DNA of 64,000 nucleotides from Bacteroides thetaiotaomicron VPI-5482 (GTDB taxonomy: Bacteria; Bacteroidota; Bacteroidia; Bacteroidales; Bacteroidaceae), in NCBI RefSeq assembly GCF_000011065.1, contig NC_004663.1, positions 4,216,001-4,280,000 of the forward strand. The letters run 5' to 3'. A program made the translations under genes and the position numbers. The notes beneath the pieces are model-generated. The model was not told the DNA's origin. It did no database searches and saw nothing but the letters and a program-made list of their open reading frames with translations. Shown in pieces: positions 27,275-35,565 of this stretch. The number at the start of each line of letters is the position of its first letter. The first letter of the stretch is position 1.

Positions 27275-28201
27275 TTACTTCGATGCGTACTGTCCGGCAA
27301 ACTCCACCGATACTGAATTACTGAAACTACGGCATACTTCGGCGGCAAAGTCTTTCCCGCACTGAACTACTTTGTCCCAGACTTCTTCATTCAGATTATT
27401 AAGGTCACGGTATCGTACATCATATTTAAGCAATCCGTAGATCAATCCCGCATTGAAATTATCTCCGGCACCGATGGTGCTGACTGCTTCCAGCGGTTCT
27501 ATCGGATATTCTTTGCTGACCAGATTGGTGCGAAGTGATACTTTGTCCCCACCGGCCGTGCATATAAACCGCGGGCAGTAGAATTTAATCTTGTCTTTAT
27601 ATATCTTGTCCACGTCTTGCAAGCCATACATATAGAAGAAATCTTCCAGCGATCCCCGTACAATATCGGCGTACTCCAGATTCTCGATAATCGTAGGAGC
27701 CAGTTTCATTGCTTCGTTCTTATGTGAAGAGCGGAAGTTCGGGTCGTAGTAGATGATTGCTTTCTTCTCGCGTGCCTGGTCCAGCAGTTCCAGAATCTTC
27801 TCCCTGAGTACCGGGTTCAGCGCATAGTAAGAGCCTACCATGACGATATCGTCTTCCTCTAACTTAGGATAAAGCACATCCAGACGTTGCTTGGGATAAT
27901 CCTTATAGAAGATATATTCAGCATCGCTCTGTTCATTGAGGAATGCCAGTGATACAGGTGATTTACCATCCGGGAAGACATTTACGTGATCCGTCGGAAT
28001 ATTATTTTCACGCATGAATTGCAGAATGATATTTCCTACCCGGTCATTACCTGTTTCACTGATAAAACCTACCTTGATCCCCATTCGTCCGAGGGATACG
28101 ATGCCGTTGAATACAGAGCCTCCCGGTACGGCTGCGGAAGGCTGGTTTCCCCGAAAGATGATATCGAGGATTGTTTCTCCGATACCGATTACTTTTCGCA
28201 T
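27275..28201 (-). CDS. PfkB-family carbohydrate kinase (fructokinase/ribokinase-like)
   Basis: A 308-residue cytoplasmic kinase. The N-terminal GETILDIIF and the PGGSVFNGIVSLGRMG stretch are the PfkB signature 1 region. The C-terminal STIGAGDNFNAGLIYGL is signature 2, with the catalytic Asp in GAGD at about residue 245. The family phosphorylates sugars or nucleosides using ATP. Bacteroides homologues are commonly labelled fructokinase. The gene overlaps the end of the SIS gene by 13 bases, so the two are translationally linked and probably act on the same phosphosugar pool. Substrate is inferred from annotation habit, not from residues. Confidence 0.9.
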   Translation of the reverse strand: MRKVIGIGETILDIIFRGNQPSAAVPGGSVFNGIVSLGRMGIKVGFISETGNDRVGNIILQFMRENNIPTDHVNVFPDGKSPVSLAFLNEQSDAEYIFYKDYPKQRLDVLYPKLEEDDIVMVGSYYALNPVLREKILELLDQAREKKAIIYYDPNFRSSHKNEAMKLAPTIIENLEYADIVRGSLEDFFYMYGLQDVDKIYKDKIKFYCPRFICTAGGDKVSLRTNLVSKEYPIEPLEAVSTIGAGDNFNAGLIYGLLKYDVRYRDLNNLNEEVWDKVVQCGKDFAAEVCRSFSNSVSVEFAGQYASK

Positions 28202-28794
28202 AGCGATCTTGATTTTTCGCCCAAATAACCACCGTGATGGCGTTTTGAGTATTCTTCGATAGTGAATCCTGTCTTCTTCATTGTCTGTACTACCAGTATG
28301 TCACCGATGACGGTCATGGCGGTAGTCGATGTAGTAGGAGTCATGCCTAACGTACAAACTTCGGCAGGTTTACCGGTGCTCAGACAGACGTTTGATTCGT
28401 TGGCCAGCGGGCTGTCGGGATTTCCGGTGATAACGATAAACTTCAGTTCCGGGTCCAGATTATGTGCCAGTCGGGTCAGTTCCACGATTTCGCGTGTTTT
28501 GCCGGAGTTGGAGATAAGCAGGAGCAAATCGTTTTTTTGTAAGATGCCGAGGTCGCCGTGCTGCGCTTCACTGGGGTGCAGGAAGACCGATGGAATGCCG
28601 GTGGAGCAGAAGGTTGTGGCGATGTTCATGGCAATCTGTCCGGCTTTTCCCATGCCGGAAGTTACTAATTTCCCTTTTTTCTGATGTATCTGTTCTACAA
28701 TCAGTTGTACTGCTTTCTCGTAAGCGTCTGTTACAGGGATATTGAGCACTGCTTGTGCCTCTTGTTGCAAGAGTTGTTTGATGGAGTCTATCAT
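28189..28794 (-). CDS. SIS-domain sugar isomerase (KpsF/GutQ-like, lacks CBS domains), putative arabinose-5-phosphate isomerase
   Basis: A 201-residue protein consisting of a SIS domain only. The phosphosugar-binding motifs VTSGMGKAGQIA and LLLISNSGKTREIVEL are visible, as is HPSEAQHGDLG, which is typical of KdsD/KpsF isomerases. Classical KdsD enzymes add two CBS domains to reach about 320 residues; these are absent here. SIS-only versions are known in Bacteroides and can still make arabinose 5-phosphate, the precursor of Kdo in lipopolysaccharide. The gene starts 4 bases after the LOG stop codon and overlaps PfkB by 13 bases. A hexuloisomerase role is the main alternative. Confidence 0.85.
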   Translation of the reverse strand: MIDSIKQLLQQEAQAVLNIPVTDAYEKAVQLIVEQIHQKKGKLVTSGMGKAGQIAMNIATTFCSTGIPSVFLHPSEAQHGDLGILQKNDLLLLISNSGKTREIVELTRLAHNLDPELKFIVITGNPDSPLANESNVCLSTGKPAEVCTLGMTPTTSTTAMTVIGDILVVQTMKKTGFTIEEYSKRHHGGYLGEKSRSLCEK

Positions 28795-28798
28795 ATAA

Positions 28799-29332
28799 TC
28801 AGTTTATTTTTTCTTTTAATTCATCCAGATTGTTTGCTGTTTCATAATAGGTAGAGAAAGATTGTCGGGCGAAGCCCTTATCCTCTAACGTCTTAAGTGC
28901 AGCCAGAAGTTCATTATAAAAACCGTATTCGTTATAGAAGATCACCTTTTTCTGATGATATCCGATAGAGGCGGCGGCTATGACGTGGAAAATCTCGTCG
29001 AGTGTACCTACACCACCAGGCAATGCGACCAATATCTCCGACTTCTCTGTTATCACATCTTTCCGGTCGCTCAGGTTACGGGTATGAATCACCTCGTCCA
29101 GTAATGTGCTCACACTACCTTTTTCTTCCAGTTTGGCAGGAACTACTCCGATGACCGTACCGCCATTCTCTTTCACGGCGCGGGCTACGCATTCCATCAG
29201 TCCGAGATTGGCTCCTCCATAAATCAACGTTTTGCCTGCTTTTCCCATCCATTCTCCGATTTGACGGGCACTGTCAAAGTACATTTTGTCAATGTTTTCC
29301 GAGGCAGAACAGAATATTCCTATCTTTTTCAT
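28799..29332 (-). CDS. LOG family protein (Rossman-fold nucleotide-binding; putative nucleoside 5'-monophosphate phosphoribohydrolase)
   Basis: A 177-residue protein with the LOG/TIGR00730 signatures: LIYGGANLGLM near residue 38 and the catalytic PGGVGTLDE motif near residue 105. Family members cleave the N-glycosidic bond of nucleoside 5'-monophosphates, releasing a base and ribose 5-phosphate; the plant enzyme activates cytokinins. It is the first gene of a tight three-gene cluster with the SIS isomerase and the PfkB kinase, which suggests salvage or handling of pentose phosphates. It is divergent from the M16 peptidase gene. Confidence 0.9.
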   Translation of the reverse strand: MKKIGIFCSASENIDKMYFDSARQIGEWMGKAGKTLIYGGANLGLMECVARAVKENGGTVIGVVPAKLEEKGSVSTLLDEVIHTRNLSDRKDVITEKSEILVALPGGVGTLDEIFHVIAAASIGYHQKKVIFYNEYGFYNELLAALKTLEDKGFARQSFSTYYETANNLDELKEKIN

Positions 29333-29398
29333 ACACGTTGTTGCTAATATAGTCTACAAATATCTGCAATTTTCTATAAACGACAATAAGTTTTATTG

Positions 29399-29406
29399 TA
29401 TTTTTG
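29399..29406 (+). promoter_or_regulatory. Bacteroides -7 box for the M16 peptidase
   Basis: The sequence TATTTTTG fits TAnnTTTG and lies 31 bases upstream of the start codon at 29438. It sits in the short divergent spacer shared with the LOG gene. Confidence 0.5.
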
Positions 29407-29437
29407 CGGCATTAATTCAATAAGGAAGTAGAAAACA

Positions 29438-30658
29438 ATGCATTACAACGAATATACATTGCCGAATGGCCTGCGCATAATTCATGAACCGACTCTCTCG
29501 AAAGTAGCTTATTGTGGTTTTGCCATCGATGCCGGAACGCGCGATGAGGCTGAGGATGAGCAGGGGATGGCTCATTTCGTGGAACATCTTATTTTTAAAG
29601 GGACGGAGAAGCGGAAAGCGTGGCATATCCTTAACCGCATGGAGAATGTGGGCGGCGATCTGAATGCCTATACGAATAAAGAGGAGACGGTTGTCTATGC
29701 CGCCTTCCTGACCGGGCATCTGGAACGTGCCCTCGAATTGCTCGGAGATATTGTATTCCATTCTACTTTCCCGCAGCATGAAATAGAAAAGGAGACGGAA
29801 GTGATCATTGACGAAATCCAGTCTTATGAGGATAATCCTTCGGAGTTGATCTTCGATGATTTTGAAGATATGATTTTCCGTAACCATCCGTTGGGAAGGA
29901 ACATTCTCGGTAAGCCGGAACTGCTGCGGAGTTTCCGTACGGAGGATGTTCTCTCGTTTACCCGTCGCTTTTATCAACCGGGGAATATGGTATTCTTTGT
30001 TCAGGGACAATATGATTTCAAGAAGATTATCCGTCTGGCGGAAAAGCATTTGTCCGATATCCCGGCAGTGACGGTGGATAATCAGCGTATGCCTCCTCCT
30101 CTTTATGTGCCCGAACGGTTGGTAGTGCCTAAAGATACTCATCAGGCGCATGTAATGATTGGTAGCCGGGGATACAATGCGTATGATGATAAGCGTACGG
30201 CACTTTATCTGCTGAATAATGTGCTTGGCGGTCCGGGCATGAACAGTAAGCTGAATGTATCGCTTCGCGAGCGGAGGGGATTGGTGTATAATGTAGAGTC
30301 CAATCTGACTTCTTATACCGATACAGGAGCTTTCTGTATCTATTTCGGTACAGATATCGAAGATATGGATATCTGTCTGAAACTGACCTATAAAGAACTG
30401 AAGCGAATGCGGGATGTGAAGATGACATCTTCTCAGCTGGCGGCAGCGAAGAAGCAACTGATAGGCCAGATCGGCGTGGCATCTGATAATTTCGAGAATA
30501 ATGCGCTAGGTATGGCGAAAACATATCTGCACTATCATAAGTATGAATCGTCAGAATCAGTGTTCCATCGTATTGAGGCGTTGACGGCAGAACAACTGCT
30601 GGAGGTTGCCAATGAGATGTTTGCGGAGGAATATTTGTCGACGCTGATTTATAAGTGA
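29438..30658 (+). CDS. M16 family zinc metallopeptidase
   Basis: A 406-residue protein with the inverted zinc motif HFVEH (His46, Glu49, His50) and a distal zinc-ligand glutamate in the EVIIDEIQSYEDNP segment near residue 125. The second, non-catalytic half contains the Arg/Tyr substrate-holding segment LRERRGLVYNVES. Length and two-domain layout match the single-chain processing-peptidase-like subgroup that works as a dimer. No signal peptide is visible, so it is probably cytoplasmic. The regulator of PUL 2 begins 15 bases downstream (48 from the preferred start), so low-level read-through from this gene into the regulator is likely. Confidence 0.93.
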   Translation: MHYNEYTLPNGLRIIHEPTLSKVAYCGFAIDAGTRDEAEDEQGMAHFVEHLIFKGTEKRKAWHILNRMENVGGDLNAYTNKEETVVYAAFLTGHLERALELLGDIVFHSTFPQHEIEKETEVIIDEIQSYEDNPSELIFDDFEDMIFRNHPLGRNILGKPELLRSFRTEDVLSFTRRFYQPGNMVFFVQGQYDFKKIIRLAEKHLSDIPAVTVDNQRMPPPLYVPERLVVPKDTHQAHVMIGSRGYNAYDDKRTALYLLNNVLGGPGMNSKLNVSLRERRGLVYNVESNLTSYTDTGAFCIYFGTDIEDMDICLKLTYKELKRMRDVKMTSSQLAAAKKQLIGQIGVASDNFENNALGMAKTYLHYHKYESSESVFHRIEALTAEQLLEVANEMFAEEYLSTLIYK

Positions 30659-30706
30659 TACCTTGAGTGAAGAATGTCATATTTCCTACAAAACTTTAAT
30701 ACTCTA

Positions 30707-32350
30707 ATGAAAAATAAATGTTTGCTGTTGTTGCTGTTTGCTTCTTTTCCGATTTTCTCATGGGCTGATGAAACTCTTGATTCACTATTGCATGTCCTTG
30801 ATCAGGCAATCTTGGCACATGACACTTATGTGGTACAGCGCGAATCGCGGATACGGCATCTGAAAGAGCTTGCCGGAGACGTGGCTCCTAATTCCATAGA
30901 ACGCTATAATCTGAATAATCAGATCTATAAGGAATATAAAGCCTTTATTTGCGATTCCGCTATTTACTATTTAAATGAGAATGTTCGTATCGCGGGTAAT
31001 CTGGGAGATACTGACCGGGAAATAGAAAGTAAGCTGCAACTTTCTCTTTTGCTTTCTTCTACGGGTATGTATACCGAATCAATTGATGTCCTGAAGTCAG
31101 TAGACCGACAGAAGGTAACTTCACATCTGATACTTGATTATTATACATGTTTCGATCATGTGTATGGTGAGATGGGATTTTATACACAAGATCAGACGTT
31201 ATCTGCTTATTATCGGGAAATATCGTCAGCATATAAAGATTCATTATATGCGATATTATCTCCTCAATCGGAAGAATTTATGGTCATGCGCGAAACGTTG
31301 TTTCGTGACCGGCACAAGTATGATGAGGCCTTGGAGATAAACGACCGTCGTCTGATGGCAGCAGAGCCCGATACGCCTCAATATGCACTTGTAACTTACC
31401 ATCGCTCACTTATTTATAAATATCTTGGAGATAAAATAAGAGAGAAACAGAATCTTTGCCTTTCTGCTATCTCTGATATTCGTTCTGCTATTAAAGATCA
31501 TGCTTCTTTGTGGATGTTGGCTCAGTTGCTCTATGAGAATGGCGATATGGAGAGAGCTTACCAATATATGCGTTTCTCGTGGAATGCTACCAAATTCTAT
31601 AATGCTCGTCTTCGAAGTTGGCAGAGTGCCGATGTGCTTTCTTTGATTGATAAAACTTATCAGGCGATGATTGAGAAACAGAACGACCGCCTTCAGCAGT
31701 ATTTAGTGCTGATTACGGCATTGCTGGTGCTGCTGATTGGTGCGTTGGGCTATATATACCGGCAGATGAAGAAATTGGCTGTTGCAAGGAATCATCTGCA
31801 GACAGCCAATCATCAATTGAATCAATTGAATGAAGAATTACAGCAAATGAATGCCTGTTTGACATCTACCAATGCAGAACTGTCTGAATCTAACCAGATT
31901 AAGGAAGAATATATTGCCCGTTTTATTAAACTCTGCTCTACTTATATCAATCGGCTCGATGCATATCGTCGTATGGTAAATAAGAAAGTATCTGCTGGTC
32001 AGATAGCAGAATTACTTAAAATCACCCGCTCACAGGATGCCCTTGATGAGGAATTGGAAGAACTATATGCCAACTTTGATACTGCTTTCCTGCATTTATT
32101 TCCCGATTTTGTGAAGAAGTTCAATGCATTGTTGCAAGACAATGAACAAATCATTCTGAAGAAAGATGAATTATTGAATACCGAACTGAGAATTTTTGCA
32201 TTAATACGTCTTGGTATTGAAGATAGTTCACAAATAGCAGAGTTTCTCCGTTATTCGGTGAATACAATTTATAATTATCGGGCGAAAGTAAAAAACAAAG
32301 CTCGTGGTTCCAGAGAAGATTTCGAAGATTTAGTTCGGAAAATACGTTGA
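30707..32350 (+). CDS. Membrane-anchored PUL regulator (DUF6377-type; TPR-like sensor, TM helix, coiled coil, HTH), β-1,6-glucan locus
   Basis: I place the start at 30707, where MKNKCLLLLLFASF begins a good signal peptide; an upstream ATG at 30674 is also in frame. Numbering from the upstream ATG, residues 31-340 form a helical, TPR-like periplasmic domain. One transmembrane helix follows at about 343-362 (YLVLITALLVLLIGALGYIY), then a heptad-rich coiled coil at about 365-412, and a C-terminal helix-turn-helix around 500-550 (SSQIAEFLRYSVNTIYNYRAK). The layout puts a DNA-binding domain on the cytoplasmic side of an inner-membrane sensor. The homologous gene BT3309 sits at the same place before the known β-1,6-glucan PUL. 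The protein has neither histidine kinase nor receiver motifs, so signalling must be by conformation or proteolysis. Confidence 0.82.
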   Translation: MKNKCLLLLLFASFPIFSWADETLDSLLHVLDQAILAHDTYVVQRESRIRHLKELAGDVAPNSIERYNLNNQIYKEYKAFICDSAIYYLNENVRIAGNLGDTDREIESKLQLSLLLSSTGMYTESIDVLKSVDRQKVTSHLILDYYTCFDHVYGEMGFYTQDQTLSAYYREISSAYKDSLYAILSPQSEEFMVMRETLFRDRHKYDEALEINDRRLMAAEPDTPQYALVTYHRSLIYKYLGDKIREKQNLCLSAISDIRSAIKDHASLWMLAQLLYENGDMERAYQYMRFSWNATKFYNARLRSWQSADVLSLIDKTYQAMIEKQNDRLQQYLVLITALLVLLIGALGYIYRQMKKLAVARNHLQTANHQLNQLNEELQQMNACLTSTNAELSESNQIKEEYIARFIKLCSTYINRLDAYRRMVNKKVSAGQIAELLKITRSQDALDEELEELYANFDTAFLHLFPDFVKKFNALLQDNEQIILKKDELLNTELRIFALIRLGIEDSSQIAEFLRYSVNTIYNYRAKVKNKARGSREDFEDLVRKIR

Positions 32351-32452
32351 TCGATGTTGTAACCTATCCACTTTTTAGGCCTCTTTGGTTGATATTAACT
32401 TGCTGTTTATTAGTGGTTTGTATGTTTGTATAATCCACTTATTATACCCTCA

Positions 32453-32485
32453 TTGTCAAATCACTTCAGTTTCTTTATACTTTTG
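32453..32485 (+). promoter_or_regulatory. Promoter upstream of the PUL 2 SusC gene
   Basis: A TACTTTTG (TAnnTTTG) at 32478-32485 with a TTG at 32453-32455, spacing 22 bases, lies in the 209-base gap before SusC. Transcription would start near 32492 and give a leader of about 70 bases. This is the likely induced promoter of the β-1,6-glucan operon. Confidence 0.55.
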
Positions 32486-32559
32486 ACCTGTGCTTCTGAA
32501 ATAGTGGCGAAAGTCCTGTCAAGCACATACCTTAATTATAAACTTTAAAATTAATACGC

Positions 32560-35500
32560 ATGAAAAAGAACAGGCGAAAAATCCTTTCGGGGAGTCGCAA
32601 GATTCTCTTTGCTATCTTAGCAGTATTTTTTTCTCTGAGTGCATCCGCACAACAATTTACTGCATCCGGTCAGGTGCTGGATGCACAGAAAGAACCGCTT
32701 ATCGGTGTAAGTGTACAGGAAAAGGGGACAACTAACGGAGCGATAACTGATTTAGACGGTAACTTTACATTGACGGTCCAGTCCAATGCTACTTTAATAT
32801 TCTCTTATGTAGGATATAAATCGCAGGAACAGAAAGCATCCCGACAGATGAAAGTTACACTTCAGGAAGACAATGAAGTACTTGAAGAAGTAGTTGTGAT
32901 CGGCTATGGTTCGGTAAAACGTAAAGATGTTACGACAGCCATTTCCACTGTGTCTACTAAAGATCTTGATGTACGTCCCATCGTTTCTGCCGGACAGGCT
33001 ATTCAGGGTAAGGCAGCCGGTATCTCCGTAATTCAGCCTAGCGGTACGCCGGGAGGAGAGATGTCTATCCGTGTGCGTGGTACTACTTCTATGAACGGAA
33101 GTAACGATCCGCTATATGTAGTGGATGGTGTTCCTGTGGATAACATTAAGTTTTTATCTCCGAATGATATTGAAAGCATGCAGATTCTGAAAGATGCCTC
33201 TTCGGCTTCTATTTATGGTTCGCGTGCTGCCAATGGTGTAATTCTGATTACAACAAAGGCCGGAGCGACCGGAAAGGCAAAAGTATCTCTGACAGCACAG
33301 TTTGGCTTGAACAAGGTGGCGGATAAGGTAGAATCTCTGAATGCTGCGCAGTATAAAGAGTTACAGGATGAAATCGGACTGGTATCCTTGCCTGATGGAC
33401 TGCCCGACCGTACTGATTGGTTTGACGAAACATATAAGACCGGAAAGATGCAAAACTATCAGGTAGCAGTATCTAACGGTAATGAAAAGATGAAATACTA
33501 TCTTTCTGCCGGATATCTCGATGAAAAGGGAATACTGGATATCTCTTATTACAAGCGTTATAATTTCCGGGTGAATCTTGAAAATCAGATTCGTAGCTGG
33601 TTGACAGTAAGTGCTAATATCTCCTACTCGGACTATACCAGTAACGGAGGGGGAGCGATGGGAACAGGAGCGAATCGCGGTGGCGTTGTATTGGCTGTTA
33701 TCAATACGCCGACATATGCTCCGATCTGGGATGCTTTAAATCCGAACCAGTATTACAATAACTTCTATGGAGTTGGAAATATCACCAACCCGTTGGAGAA
33801 CATGGCACGTGCGAAGAATAATAAAGATAAGGAAAACCGTTTGCTGGCATCGGGCAACGTGTTGCTTACCTTGCTGCCGGAGTTGAAGTTTAAATCAACT
33901 CTAACACTTGACCGTCGCAATGCTGTAAATACTACTTTTCTTGATCCGATTTCTACTGCTTGGGGACGTAACCAGTATGGTGAAGCCTCCGACAACCGGA
34001 ATATGAATACGGTATTGACATTCGACAATGTATTTACTTACAATAAGAACTTCAAGAGACATGGTCTGGAGGTAATGGCAGGGTCATCGTGGACGGATTC
34101 AGACTACTCTAACAGTTGGATAAACGGTTCACACTACCGCAATGATCTGATACAGACCTTGAATGCCGCGAACAAAATTGCCTGGGATAATACCGGTACA
34201 GGTGCTTCTCAATGGGGAATTATGTCATTTTTCGGACGTGTAGCTTACAATTTTGATAGTAAGTACCTGTTGACGGCTAACCTGCGTGCCGACGGTTCTT
34301 CTAAGTTGCATCCTGATCATCGTTGGGGGGTATTCCCATCGTTCTCAGCTGCCTGGCGTGTATCTTCCGAGAAGTTTATGGCTGATCTGACGTGGATTGA
34401 TGACTTTAAAATACGTGGAGGCTGGGGACAGACAGGTAATCAGTCTGGTATTGGTGACTATGCTTATTTGCAACGTTATAATATCGGTCGTATTGAATGG
34501 TTTAAGGTAGCGGCTGAAGGTGATACAACAGATTATGCGAATGCGGTACCGACTATCAGCCAGGCCAATTTACGTACGTCTGACCTTACTTGGGAAACGA
34601 CTACTCAGACCAATATTGGTCTGGACCTGACAGTATTGAATGGACGTTTGACTTTTAACATGGACTACTATTACAAGAAGACCAAGAACATGCTGATGAA
34701 CGTATCACTGCCTGCCGGTGCTGCTGCAGCTACTTCTATCGCCCGTAATGAAGGTGAAATGACTAATAAAGGTTTTGAGCTTACCATTAGTTCGAAGAAC
34801 TTCCGGGGGGGAGCATTTACCTGGGATACGGACTTCAATATTTCCTTCAACCGGAACAAATTGACGAAACTTGAATTGCAGAAAGTGTACTATGATGCCA
34901 AAACTGCGGATGTAGTCAACGATTATGTAGTGCGTAATGAGCCGGGACGTGCTTTAGGAGGCTTTTACGGATATATCAGTGACGGTGTAGATCCTGAGAC
35001 AGGTGAATTAATGTATCGTGACCTGAGTGGTGATGGTAAAATCTCGACTTCCGACCGTACTTATATCGGCGACCCGAATCCGGACTTTACTTATGGTCTG
35101 ACCAACACTTTCTCATGGAAAGGATTTAATTTGAGTGTGTTTATCCAAGGCTCTTACGGAAATGATATCTTCAATGCTTCCCGTATAGAAACAGAAGGGA
35201 TGTACGATGGAAAGAATCAGTCTACCAAAGTACTGAACCGCTGGAAGATACCCGGACAGATAACCAATGTGCCGAAAGCTAATTTCAAGTTGCTGAACTC
35301 TACTTACTTTATTGAAGATGGCAGTTACCTGAGATTGAAAGACGTTTCCTTGTCGTACAACTTTAAGGGCAAATTACTGCAGAAATGGGGAATCACCCGT
35401 CTGCAACCTTACTTTACCGCTACCAATCTGCTGACATGGACAAGCTACTCCGGCATGGACCCGGAAGTAAACCAATGGGGCAACAGCGGTACGGTGCAAG

Positions 35501-35565
35501 GCATCGACTGGGGTACATACCCGCATTCTAGATCATACGTGTTTGGTATTAATGTTGAATTCTAA
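32560..35565 (+). CDS. SusC-family TonB-dependent transporter, β-1,6-glucan PUL
   Basis: A 1001-residue outer-membrane transporter: signal peptide (about 1-30), carboxypeptidase-like regulatory domain (about 34-110, ASGQVLDAQKEPLIGVSV), TonB-interaction region (EEVVVIGYGSVKRKD), plug with GSRAANGVILITT, and a 22-strand barrel. The TAA stop and the next gene's ATG overlap as TAATG, so translation of SusD is coupled. With SusD it imports β-1,6-gluco-oligosaccharides; that substrate follows from its neighbours GH30 and GH3 and from the homologous BT3310. Confidence 0.96.
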   Translation: MKKNRRKILSGSRKILFAILAVFFSLSASAQQFTASGQVLDAQKEPLIGVSVQEKGTTNGAITDLDGNFTLTVQSNATLIFSYVGYKSQEQKASRQMKVTLQEDNEVLEEVVVIGYGSVKRKDVTTAISTVSTKDLDVRPIVSAGQAIQGKAAGISVIQPSGTPGGEMSIRVRGTTSMNGSNDPLYVVDGVPVDNIKFLSPNDIESMQILKDASSASIYGSRAANGVILITTKAGATGKAKVSLTAQFGLNKVADKVESLNAAQYKELQDEIGLVSLPDGLPDRTDWFDETYKTGKMQNYQVAVSNGNEKMKYYLSAGYLDEKGILDISYYKRYNFRVNLENQIRSWLTVSANISYSDYTSNGGGAMGTGANRGGVVLAVINTPTYAPIWDALNPNQYYNNFYGVGNITNPLENMARAKNNKDKENRLLASGNVLLTLLPELKFKSTLTLDRRNAVNTTFLDPISTAWGRNQYGEASDNRNMNTVLTFDNVFTYNKNFKRHGLEVMAGSSWTDSDYSNSWINGSHYRNDLIQTLNAANKIAWDNTGTGASQWGIMSFFGRVAYNFDSKYLLTANLRADGSSKLHPDHRWGVFPSFSAAWRVSSEKFMADLTWIDDFKIRGGWGQTGNQSGIGDYAYLQRYNIGRIEWFKVAAEGDTTDYANAVPTISQANLRTSDLTWETTTQTNIGLDLTVLNGRLTFNMDYYYKKTKNMLMNVSLPAGAAAATSIARNEGEMTNKGFELTISSKNFRGGAFTWDTDFNISFNRNKLTKLELQKVYYDAKTADVVNDYVVRNEPGRALGGFYGYISDGVDPETGELMYRDLSGDGKISTSDRTYIGDPNPDFTYGLTNTFSWKGFNLSVFIQGSYGNDIFNASRIETEGMYDGKNQSTKVLNRWKIPGQITNVPKANFKLLNSTYFIEDGSYLRLKDVSLSYNFKGKLLQKWGITRLQPYFTATNLLTWTSYSGMDPEVNQWGNSGTVQGIDWGTYPHSRSYVFGINVEF

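Noticed and set aside
29417..30457. A 346-residue minus-strand ORF opposite the M16 peptidase.
   Set aside because: It is antisense to a clear M16 peptidase with intact motifs and has no recognisable domain; a codon-bias shadow.
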